Assembly (NCBI GenBank): GCA_035308365.1
Contig: DATGGU010000142.1
Coordinates: 1 to 7,459, forward strand
Direction of reading: 5' to 3'
Source: PALSA-505 sp035308365
Lineage (GTDB): Bacteria > Actinomycetota > Actinomycetes > Streptosporangiales > Streptosporangiaceae
Length of the DNA stretch: 7,459 nucleotides
Position numbers and translations under genes: made by a program. Positions 1-6,236 of the stretch are shown here, piece by piece. The notes under the pieces were generated by a model that saw only the letters and a program-made list of their open reading frames with translations, made no database searches and was not told the DNA's origin. The stretch's first letter is position 1, and each line of letters opens with the position of its first letter.

Positions 1-1
1 C

Positions 2-922
2 CGCATCCCCGAACGCCTCTACGAGGTCCTCGCTGAACGCCAGGGCAAGACCCTGGACCGCTTCACCGCCCGCTACGGCTACCGGCCGGCCGGCGAGCAA
101 CGCGCCGGGCTGGCCCTGTTCCCCACGACCTACCGCAGCAACGACGGGACGGTGTCGCTGACCCATCAGTGGTTCTACAGCCGGTTCCGCCCCTGGGTGG
201 ACGCCATGGACCTCGGCCATTGCGTCCCCCACCAGGCAAGGCACACACTGGCCACCAGCCTGCTGCGCCACGGCGCGACCCTGACCCACATCCGCAGGTA
301 CCTGGGGCAGGTCAGCGACCGGATGGCCGAGCACTACGTTCACCTGTCCCACTCCGACCTGGAGAACGTCCTGCAGCACGTGTGGGTCGCCGGGCCCGGC
401 ACCGCCAGCCCCGGCACGCTGCTGTCCGGGCCCGCCACGCCGATCACCCGCGAGCAGGCCCAGGCGCTGGCGATCGACCTGTCGAGGCGCAGCACCCCCG
501 CCGACGGCGGGTTCTGCACCTTCCAGCCCGTCGTCGACGGCGGCGCCTGCCCGTGGAACCTGGACTGCCACAACTGCGCCAACTTCGTGCTCTCCGGCGC
601 CGACCTGCTCTACTGGCGGCGCAAACGCGAGCAGTGGTACTCCATCGCCGAACGCGCCCCCGACGACGCCACCGCCAGCTGGCTGCACGACGTCTTCGCC
701 CCCACCGCAGCCGCCATCGACGGGCTGGAAGCCGCCCTGGCCGGCCTCGGCCTGCTCGACGACGCGCTCGCCCTGGACCTGCGCCGCCCCCAGGACTACT
801 TCCAGCGGGTCTGGAACATCGGGTTCCGCGCCACCGAACTCGCCAGCGCCACCGCAGACGCGGACGCCGTCCCCGGCGACCACGAGGACGCGGACGGCGA
901 CAAGCTGGAGGAAACAGCATGA
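2..922 (+). CDS. Tyrosine recombinase, C-terminal part (5' end outside window)
   Basis: The frame is open from the left edge, so this is the last 306 residues of a larger protein. A GTG at 152 is only an internal codon. Numbering from the edge, the catalytic C-terminal half of a tyrosine recombinase is visible: H77-x-x-R80 followed by H81, the LGQ turn at 101-103, and the likely nucleophile Y112 in EHYVHL. The position that is usually His or Trp is Q103. The first catalytic Arg and the Lys lie upstream or are not identifiable. After the catalytic domain come four cysteines (172, 183, 189, 192) that could bind zinc, then a helical tail. From family knowledge, a large recombinase with a Cys-rich tail followed by a DUF6262-type gene resembles the Tn554-type transposition module. 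The role, DNA strand exchange for that element, is inferred. The gene overlaps the next one by ATGA. Confidence 0.88.
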   Translation, partial: RIPERLYEVLAERQGKTLDRFTARYGYRPAGEQRAGLALFPTTYRSNDGTVSLTHQWFYSRFRPWVDAMDLGHCVPHQARHTLATSLLRHGATLTHIRRYLGQVSDRMAEHYVHLSHSDLENVLQHVWVAGPGTASPGTLLSGPATPITREQAQALAIDLSRRSTPADGGFCTFQPVVDGGACPWNLDCHNCANFVLSGADLLYWRRKREQWYSIAERAPDDATASWLHDVFAPTAAAIDGLEAALAGLGLLDDALALDLRRPQDYFQRVWNIGFRATELASATADADAVPGDHEDADGDKLEETA

Positions 923-1239
923 CCTCCGACCGCACCGCCGCCGCGAACGAGGCCCGCCGCCGCGCCACCGAGCAGAAACTGCAGCAGGTCCGCGACGCCG
1001 TCGCCAGCCTCAGGCGCCACAAGACGCCGGTCACCTACCCGGCCGTCGCCCGCCAGGCCGGGGTCTCCCGCACTTTCCTCTACGCCAACCCCGACGCCCG
1101 CGCCCTGATCAGCGACGCCGTCAGCAACGACACCAGACGCAAGACACCGGCCGCGGGCACCGGCGGTGACCAGGAGCCGTCCTGGCGGGAACGCGCGCTG
1201 AACGCCGAGGCGGCGCTAACCACAATGCCGGGGAGTTAG
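919..1239 (+). pseudogene. DUF6262-like transposon accessory protein, 3' end cut by IS4 element
   Basis: The ATG overlaps the recombinase stop (ATGA), and a GGAGG at 907-911 sits 7 nt upstream, so the two are translationally coupled. The 106-residue product has a charged helical N-terminus and a helix-turn-helix-like stretch (TYPAVARQAGVSRTFLY, residues 39-55), then a linker and the start of a helix (WRERALNAEAA, 89-99). From memory, this matches small DUF6262 proteins encoded after tyrosine recombinases in Tn554-like elements, which usually continue into a longer C-terminal coiled coil. Here native sequence ends at about residue 99. Residues 100-106 (LTTMPGS) and the TAG stop are encoded by the left inverted repeat of the adjacent IS. 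It is therefore a truncated gene whose product may or may not still fold. The function is probably DNA binding in recombination, by inference. Confidence 0.75.
1215..1239 (+). repeat. Left terminal inverted repeat of first IS4 element
   Basis: It begins gctaacc and ends gggagttag. It matches the reverse complement of 2772-2796 at 24 of 25 positions; the mismatch is A at 1222. The repeat itself starts with CTAAC and ends with GTTAG, so it has a small palindromic character. It supplies the TAG stop that ends the truncated DUF6262-like frame. Confidence 0.92.
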
Positions 1240-1291
1240 TGGCTGGCCTGGCTGGTCAAGTACTGGTTTCGGCGTGTCTTGGCCGTGTATG

Positions 1292-1354
1292 GCAACGGAG
1301 GTCCGGTAAGACGGGGAATCGACCAAGACCACCCGTGCCGAGGACCTCCGTTGC
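1292..1354 (+). promoter_or_regulatory. Long stem-loop over the transposase start codon
   Basis: Positions 1292-1304 (gcaacggaggtcc) and 1342-1354 (ggacctccgttgc) are a perfect 13-bp inverted repeat. Inside the loop, acggg (1311-1315) can pair with cccgt (1332-1336). The right arm contains the preferred TTG start (1351-1353) and the weak purine-rich stretch before it. In RNA that includes both arms the start would be buried. This resembles in principle the way IS10 and IS50 block translation from read-through transcripts. That role here is inferred. Confidence 0.55.
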
Positions 1355-2775
1355 GCCCCCAGTCTGTCATCAGTGCTGCTGTCACGACCATCACCAGGAC
1401 GATCACGGTTGCTGCCGGGGTGTTCGCCCCTGGTCACGTGGGTGAGCTGACCCGGGTCGTGCCGTTCGAGCTGGTCGAGGCGGTGCTGGAGGAGACCGGG
1501 GCGCGGGAAAGGCGGCTGCGGCTGCTGCCCTCGCGGGTGGGGGTCTACTTCGTGCTGGCGATGTGCCTGTTCCCGCGGCCCGGTTACCTGGGCGTATGGG
1601 CGAAGCTGACGGCGGCGCTGGGCCTGGCGAGCCCGTCGGCGAAGGCGCTGCGGGAGCTGCGCCGGCGGATCGGGATCGCGCCGCTGAAAGCGCTGTTCGA
1701 GATCCTGGCCGGCCCGCTGGGGCAGCCGCACACGCCCGGGATCATGTTCCGCGGGTACCGGACGGTCTCCTTCGACGGCTGCAAATCGATCAAGGTGCCT
1801 GATACGGCGAAGAACCGGGCATGGCTGGGCAAGCAGAACGCGTCCAACGGTGAGACCGGCTACCCCGCGCTCGCGCTGATGACCCTGGTGGAGACGGGTA
1901 CCCGGGCGCTGCTCGGCGCGGTCTTCGGCCACGGCGCCGATGGGGAGACGGGCCAGGCGCGGGAACTGCTGTCCCTGCTGGACAAGACCATGCTGCTGCT
2001 CATGGACCGGGGGTTCGACGGCGGGGAGTTCCTGGCCGCGGTCGCCGCCACGAAGGCGCAGTTCCTGGTCCGGCTCACCAGCACCCGCCGCCTGCCGGTC
2101 CTGCGGCACCTGCCCGACGGGTCGTTCCTGTCGGCCATCGGCGGTGTGAAGGTCCGCATCATCACCGCTGCGGTGACCGTCACCTGTCACGACGGCACCG
2201 CCTACGGCGGCGTGTACCGGCTGGCCACGACCCTGCTGGATCACCGCGCATACCTGGCAGACGCGCTGATGACGCTGTACCACGAGCGGTGGCAGCATGA
2301 GGTCACCTACCTCGCGTTGCGCCACACCCTGCTCCAGGGCCGCGTCCTGCGCTCGGGGGATCCCGCCGGCCTGGAGCAGGAGATGTGGGCGTTGCTGGCC
2401 CTTTACCAGGCGCTGCGGACCGCGGTCACCGACGCGGTCCAGTCCGCGCCCGGCACCGACCCCGACCGGGCCAGCTGGCAGATCACCGTCGAGACCGCCC
2501 AGAACCTCCTCATCACCGCGCAGAACATCACCGACCCCGGCGGGGACCTGACCGGCGACATCGGCCGCGCCGTCCTCGCGGGCCTGCACGGCCCCCGCCG
2601 GCCCCGCGTCTGCGCCCGCAAGGTCAAGTCACCGCTCAGCCGCTGGAACAAGCACCCCGACGGCAAACCCCGTGCAACCTGCCGCATCACCGGAATCACC
2701 GCCCACGTCGACGCAAGCCACCACCAGCCCGCGACACGCCGACGCAAATCCGTGACCGCTGCCAGCGATCCCTAA
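1351..2775 (+). CDS. IS4-family DDE transposase
   Basis: This 474-residue transposase cuts and joins the ends of its own element. With a start at the TTG at 1351, the N-terminus (LRPQSVISAAVTTITRTITVAAGVFAPGHVGELT) reads like relatives as I remember them. A longer frame from TTG 1279 would add 24 proline/glycine-rich residues encoded by the 5' hairpin and is less likely. The N-terminal IS4-type domain is at about 30-130. Probable catalytic residues are D142 (SFDGCK), D219 (LLMDRGFDGG) and E317 in YHERWQHE. The YREK-type signature is Y-(2)-R-(3)-E and has Arg in place of the usual final Lys. No frameshift or internal stop is present. The C-terminal 40 residues are basic. The stop overlaps the right inverted repeat. 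Expression is probably limited by the stem-loop at the start. Confidence 0.9.
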   Translation: MRPQSVISAAVTTITRTITVAAGVFAPGHVGELTRVVPFELVEAVLEETGARERRLRLLPSRVGVYFVLAMCLFPRPGYLGVWAKLTAALGLASPSAKALRELRRRIGIAPLKALFEILAGPLGQPHTPGIMFRGYRTVSFDGCKSIKVPDTAKNRAWLGKQNASNGETGYPALALMTLVETGTRALLGAVFGHGADGETGQARELLSLLDKTMLLLMDRGFDGGEFLAAVAATKAQFLVRLTSTRRLPVLRHLPDGSFLSAIGGVKVRIITAAVTVTCHDGTAYGGVYRLATTLLDHRAYLADALMTLYHERWQHEVTYLALRHTLLQGRVLRSGDPAGLEQEMWALLALYQALRTAVTDAVQSAPGTDPDRASWQITVETAQNLLITAQNITDPGGDLTGDIGRAVLAGLHGPRRPRVCARKVKSPLSRWNKHPDGKPRATCRITGITAHVDASHHQPATRRRKSVTAASDP

Positions 2776-3627
2776 CTCCCCGGCATTGAGGTTAGCCCTG
2801 GCTAGGTGTGCGTGATCGAGGTTGGCCTGGCGCAAGTCCGCCGCTGTCAGGTCGCTGTCCTCTAGCCATACTCCACCTAGCACGGAGCGGGCCAGATTGG
2901 CGTACCGGAACCTTGACCCGTTCAGGCGTGCATTGCGGAGCGCGACGCTGCGCAGATCTACGCGCGATAGCGAGATAGCGGGCTCATCCCGCGACGGCGG
3001 AAGGCGGCCCAGGACTCCCATGGCGGCTTGAATATCGGCGGCGCGAACCCTCATCCAGGGTAGGTGTTCGTCGACTGTTGCGGTGGGATGCTCCGGTCCC
3101 CCAGGCGTGCCCGCAGGCCAAGGGGAGTGAGTACGTATGAAAGCGCCAAGCAGGTAGAGGATCGCGTTCCTGTCTGCCCTGGAATTCCTGGCGATGCGTT
3201 CAAGCGCGTACAGGCCGCCAATGCGTATGTCAAGGTTCGGATTTCCCAGCTGATCCACAGCTTTGGTGAAGCGCTCGGTGATCTGACCCTCGCGGCTGAT
3301 ATGCGCCTGCCACCAGGCCGCTACGGCGCCACCTACAACAACGAACCCGGCAACGCCTTGCAGCACGGCCGACCGCGCATCATTGGCCAGCCGGGATTGA
3401 GCCTGTTGCAGCTGAATGCGTACCTGCGCGCTCGCGATCCCGCTCAGCGCCGCAGCGCTCAGCGGCGGATAGAGCAGATGGGGGATCAAGATGATGCCGC
3501 CCAGCAGGATGACCAGCAGGCCGCAAGCGGTCAGAGCTGTGAGCCAGATAGCGCGCTGGTACACGACTTCCCGCTCCTCCAAGGGTCCGTTGCCGTCCTC
3601 ATCTTTGATCGCCAGGATGCCAGACAT
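2629..3627 (-). pseudogene. Membrane-anchored pentapeptide-repeat protein, 3' end cut by IS4
   Basis: From the ATG at 3627 the product has an acidic N-terminus, two hydrophobic segments (about 26-53 and 86-106) and a conserved-looking block (EGQITERFTKAVDQLG ... DIRIGGLYALERIARNS, 113-149). From about 218 to 277 it has pentapeptide repeats of the A(D/N)LxX type, such as ADLRQ and ANLDH. From family knowledge, this is a common actinobacterial architecture: two membrane helices, a cytoplasmic block, then a right-handed beta-helix. Its function is not known. Native sequence stops at R277 (2797). The frame runs on into the IS for 55 residues and stops at 2629, giving a chimeric tail. A longer frame from ATG 3774 adds 49 residues without membrane or repeat features and has no clear ribosome site, so I prefer 3627. 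The number of lost repeats is unknown. Confidence 0.8.
2772..2796 (-). repeat. Right terminal inverted repeat of first IS4 element
   Basis: On the minus strand it begins gctaacc and ends gggagttag, pairing with 1215-1239 with a single mismatch. The transposase TAA (2773-2775) lies inside it. Read on the minus strand in the frame of the pentapeptide gene it is open and encodes ANLNAGEL, so the broken gene reads on into the IS. Confidence 0.92.
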
Positions 3628-3837
3628 GCGACACCGATGCTGGCCGTTCGCTGCCGTCGCCAAATGCTTCCATTCCAGCCGAGGCAGAGCGCGTCGCGGA
3701 ATCTTCCAGGTTTTTAAGCCCAAGATGAACTCGCATGAATATCCATCACCTCTGAAAAGGGAGAGCACACTCATTTGCCGCGTACCGGCTAGGCCGCCCG
3801 CTCAGTGATCAGATGCCGTACGGTGAGCCGCGTGGGG
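3628..3837. promoter_or_regulatory. Divergent intergenic region between pentapeptide and NUDIX genes
   Basis: The two genes point away from each other, so this 210-bp stretch should hold both promoters. It is less GC-rich than its surroundings around 3710-3775. I see no convincing pair of -35 and -10 boxes on either strand. In-frame upstream starts for both genes fall within it (ATG 3774 on the minus strand, GTG 3805 on the plus strand). Confidence 0.35.
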
Positions 3838-4302
3838 ATGTCTGTGCACATTGCCAGGCTGCGCGCGGCCGTCGGCCATGATCTGCTGCTGCTTCCGTCG
3901 GTGTCGGTGCTGCCAGTGGATCTGGCGGGACGGATGCTGCTGGTCCGGCATACCGGTCACGATGACGGATGGGCGGTCCTTGGTGGCGCGGTCGACGTGG
4001 GGGAGTCGCCGGCGGAGGCGGCGATCCGCGAGGCACGCGAGGAGATCGGCGCCGGGGTACGACTGCGGGAGCTGCTCGGCGTGCTCGGCGGCCCCGACTA
4101 TGAGGTCACCTATCCCAATGGTGACCGGGCCGCCTACGTCACGGCGGTCTACGAAGCCGAAATCATCAGCGGCGTTCCCGCTGTCGCTGACAACGAACTT
4201 AGCGACATCGCATGGTTCCGTCGGGAGGATCTGGCCCAGATAACGCTGAGCCGATTCTCCTGCGCGCTCCTGACTGCCGTCGGCCGCATTCAAGCAAGCT
4301 AA
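3838..4302 (+). CDS. NUDIX hydrolase
   Basis: The product of 154 residues is a complete single-domain NUDIX protein, expected to hydrolyse a nucleoside diphosphate linked to another group with the help of Mg2+ or Mn2+. The NUDIX box matches Gx5Ex7REUxEExGU without exception: in GGAVDVGESPAEAAI-REAREEIGA the box Gly is residue 50 and the metal-binding block REAREE is at 64-69. The flanks also read like the family: an N-terminal HIARLRAAVGHDLLLLPSVSVL, then VLGGPDYEVTYPNGDRAAYV after the box, and a C-terminal DNELSDIAWF. The ATG at 3838 is chosen because relatives as I remember them begin just before HIA. GTG 3805 in the same frame would add 11 residues. The substrate cannot be told from the box. 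The gene is intact and stands alone between two mobile-element regions. Confidence 0.9.
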   Translation: MSVHIARLRAAVGHDLLLLPSVSVLPVDLAGRMLLVRHTGHDDGWAVLGGAVDVGESPAEAAIREAREEIGAGVRLRELLGVLGGPDYEVTYPNGDRAAYVTAVYEAEIISGVPAVADNELSDIAWFRREDLAQITLSRFSCALLTAVGRIQAS

Positions 4303-4353
4303 CGTTAGGTATGGCGACGGCACTCATCTGACCCTATAAGGCAATGCCGTTTA
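4303..4353. other. Short spacer between NUDIX gene and second IS4
   Basis: Fifty-one bases separate the NUDIX stop from the IS end. An inverted repeat acggca/tgccgt (4317-4322 and 4345-4350) has a 22-nt loop and only a short T run after it. It is a poor terminator candidate, and no other signal is seen. Confidence 0.3.
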
Positions 4354-4366
4354 GCTTAAGTTGATC
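4354..4366 (+). repeat. Left-hand (3') inverted repeat of second IS4 element
   Basis: It reads gcttaagttgatc and is an exact inverted match to 5891-5903. Inward matching continues with interruptions for a few bases. The transposase C-terminal frame stops (TGA, 4365-4367) at its inner edge. Confidence 0.8.
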
Positions 4367-5823
4367 ATGCTGCTGCCTGGGGTTTTACGGGGTTGGCGAG
4401 CCGGATGGTGGCTGGGCCGTCGTGCCGCATGTTCTTGTCGCCGGGTCTCTTGACCCGGTATGCGTTGTGTCGTCCGCGTTTGATGGCGCGGGGACAGGTG
4501 CGGTGCCTGCGCCCGGGGTTGAGATTCTTGTTCCTGGTGATGTCAGCCATGACGCGGGCCAGGGCGGTCCGGGCCTGCTCAGGGGGGAAAAGCCGGGCCG
4601 ACGGCCCGGCGGACGACGCGCAGGGTGCGCTTGAACCTGACCCGGTCCGGGTCGATCCCGGCGCTGGTGGCGGCAGCGCAGATCAGGGCGCTGAGCGCGT
4701 GGTGGGTCAGCAGGTAGCCCCGAGCCTGCTCGATCAGGTCCGGGCTCCCCGGGCGGAGCACCCTGCCGGGACCGCGCAGGCATGTCTTGAGCTGGGCGTT
4801 GCCGGTCTCGTGTTCCCAGCGCTGGTGGCAGGCGCCCGCGAGCGCCTGCGCCGTGGCCGCCCGGACATCGGTGATGGTGGTGACCAGGACGATGAGCTTG
4901 TCCTTGCCGTCGCCCGCCCGGTCCGGGACGTCGTACTCGATCACCCGCACGTACCGTGCCTGGTCCTGCTCCAGTGCCCCGCCGCGCCGGGCTGCGGCGA
5001 TCAGCGCGTCCCGTTTCCCGCCGGTAATCCGCGAGGCGATCAGGACCGACCGGTAGGAGCCATCAGGCAGCATCTCCAGCACCGGCAGCCGGGCGTTCTC
5101 TTTCATCCGCCACAGCAGGGCCGCCCCGGTACCCGCCGCCGTGCACCAGTCCTTCCAGTTATAGAAGTTCCGGTCGGCGATCACCAGCCAGTCCTGGTCC
5201 AGCCGCGGGTACAGCGTGCGGGCCAGGGACTGCTCCCCGCTGCCCTTGCCGCCGGCCGCCGGGCCCAGGACCGCCAGCACCGGGGCGTGCGAGCTGCACT
5301 CGCTGACCGTCACTACCCCGATCTTCGGGAACGCCGCCTGGTCATCGCCCCTCACCCCGAAGAAAGCCCGGTTCGGGTCCGTGTCCGGGACGTCCCGCTC
5401 CATCCCGTCCACCGACATCAGCCGCCACGGCCCCAGGAACGCCCCGGTCGTGTCCATGTCCGCGACGGGCTCGGCGACCTGCGAGAACACCTGTGCCATC
5501 GGCTCCGGGCCCAGCCGCTTGCGGGCCTGGGTGATCGCGCCCTTCGTCGGGACCTCCCAGTCCCCCCAGCAGCCCCACCCCCGCAGGGCCTCCGTCAGCC
5601 GGGCCGCGACCTCCTCATAATCGTCCTCGGCGAACAGCGCTAGCGCCATCACTAGATAGACCACCACATGAGGCGGCAGCTTCCCCCCGGCCCGCCGAGC
5701 GCCCCGACCCGTCTCCGCGATCGCCTCATCCACCACATCCCGCGGCACCGACGACGCCAGGACCCCCAGCGAGATCCAGTCCGTCAGGGCACTACTGCCA
5801 GCCACAACGCCAGTCTGCTCCAC
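4365..5823 (-). pseudogene. IS4-family transposase, split by one frame change
   Basis: The first frame starts at GTG 5823 and gives 414 residues. Features are an N-terminal IS4-type domain (KLPPHVVVYLVMALALFAEDDYEEV, 48-72) and catalytic residues D139 (SVDGMERD), D217 (IADRNFYNW) and E339 in HQRWEHETGNAQLK. The frame ends at TGA 4581-4579, right after FPP. The other frame continues directly with EQARTALARVMADITRNKNLNPGR and ends at 4365 with the basic RHRTCPRAIKRGRHNAYRVKRP region. Relatives, as I remember them, have this tail joined in one frame (FPPE...), so the full protein would be about 485 residues. The junction is TTTTCCCCCC-TGA. It is either a one-base indel in a homopolymer or a +1 recoding site. 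The Tyr of the YREK signature is Cys332 here. Start context is weak. No second gene is present in the element. Confidence 0.85.
4579..4591 (-). other. T4C6 run and UGA stop at the transposase frame change
   Basis: On the coding strand the sequence is TTTTCCCCCCTGA. The upstream frame reads TTT CCC CCC TGA, and the downstream frame picks up at GAG, one base beyond the start of the stop codon. One fewer T or C would restore a single frame. A CCC codon before UGA is also a plausible +1 slip site. The sequence alone does not separate the two. Confidence 0.75.
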
Positions 5824-5890
5824 GCTGGCATACCCGCGCTCACCCCGGCCCCGATGCCGGCGTTCTCGGCAGGCAGAACCCGCAGACCAA

Positions 5891-5903
5891 GATCAACTTA
5901 AGC
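5891..5903 (-). repeat. Right-hand (5') inverted repeat of second IS4 element
   Basis: It reads gatcaacttaagc on the plus strand, the exact reverse complement of 4354-4366. It lies 67 bp upstream of the transposase GTG, leaving room for a promoter between them. Confidence 0.8.
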
Positions 5904-6227
5904 CTTTCTCATCCGGGGGTGTGGTCGCCGCGGCGTGAAAATGGCCGGGGTGCTGGTCGTGGCGGGCTGGGGTTCGCTGCCGCGCGGGGGGCGGGGCTTG
6001 GTGATCTGGCTGCGGAGCGGGTCCGGATGGTGCAGGTTGGGTGCGGGCTGCCCGTGACGCCGAGCTTTTTTGGGATACGAGCCCGTACTTAAGCCTGGCG
6101 CCGGGACCTGTGACCTGAGGGTCGCTTTGTGTTGCTTCGAGCACGCCGGTCAGTATTCGGGCCGTTGAGGCCGTGACCGCGGGTCCCCGGGCAGCCCGCC
6201 CTGTTACCCATATCTGAGGATACGGAG
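5904..6227 (+). other. Noncoding stretch before IS110 recombinase; possible bridge-RNA region
   Basis: I see no convincing gene in these 324 bases. Possible RNA stems include cggg/cccg around a 3-nt loop (6044-6054), ggcc/ggcc around 5 nt (6160-6172) and gcggg/cccgc around 11 nt (6179-6199). Tandem gacctgt/gacctga occurs at 6105-6119. In IS110-group elements such as IS621, the bridge RNA that pairs with target and donor DNA is encoded in the noncoding end upstream of the recombinase. That this stretch does so is inferred from position only. The target and donor loops could not be identified without the right end. Confidence 0.35.
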
Positions 6228-6228
6228 G
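6224..6228 (+). promoter_or_regulatory. Ribosome binding site deciding the IS110 recombinase start
   Basis: GGAGG lies 8 nt before the GTG at 6237. An in-frame GTG at 6228 overlaps this site and cannot use it, so 6237 is preferred. Confidence 0.7.
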
Positions 6229-6236
6229 TGACCGCG

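Larger units (their letters stand above)
1215..2796 (+). mobile_element. Complete IS4-family insertion sequence (first copy)
   Basis: The element is bounded by 25-bp inverted repeats differing at one position and contains a single transposase. It is about 1.58 kb, a usual size for IS4-family elements. The transposase stop codon (2773-2775) lies inside the right repeat. The left flank (DUF6262-like gene) and the right flank (pentapeptide-repeat gene) share no duplicated target: 1203-1214 reads cgccgaggcggc and 2797-2808 reads cctggctaggtg. Each flank is a broken gene. The element itself looks intact, but its surroundings were rearranged. Confidence 0.88.
4354..5903 (-). mobile_element. Second, distinct IS4-family insertion sequence
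   Basis: The element is about 1.55 kb. The ends gcttaagttgatc (4354-4366) and its exact complement (5891-5903) form a 13-bp perfect inverted repeat that continues imperfectly inward. It carries one transposase on the minus strand, split by a frame change. The protein is not closely similar to that of the first IS4 element, so this is a different subgroup. No direct repeat flanks it: the left flank reads aatgccgttta and the right flank ctttctcatcc. The right flank may already belong to the IS110 element. Confidence 0.8.

Noticed and set aside
1216..2589. Long minus-strand open frame of 457 codons opposite the first IS4 transposase
   Set aside because: It is Arg/Gln/Pro-rich, has no recognisable domain, and lies antisense to a clear DDE transposase in GC-rich DNA, where such shadows are expected.
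3064..3717. Plus-strand open frame of 217 codons opposite the pentapeptide gene
   Set aside because: The minus strand shows membrane helices and pentapeptide repeats, while the plus-strand product has no recognisable pattern.
4299..4308. Palindrome ctaacgttag at the NUDIX stop, sharing CTAAC/GTTAG with the first IS4 ends
   Set aside because: It is only 10 bases and no further IS sequence surrounds it, so an excision scar cannot be supported.
4317..4350. Possible terminator after the NUDIX gene (acggca/tgccgt)
   Set aside because: The stem is 6 bp with a 22-nt loop and only three T residues follow.
4393..5643. Long plus-strand open frame of 416 codons opposite the second IS4 transposase
   Set aside because: It has shadow-type composition and no motif. 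The minus-strand frame carries the catalytic residues.
5893..6144. Minus-strand open frame of 83 codons in the noncoding stretch before IS110
   Set aside because: It begins within low-similarity, Pro/Gln/Ala-rich sequence, overlaps the IS4 end, and shows no ribosome site or domain.
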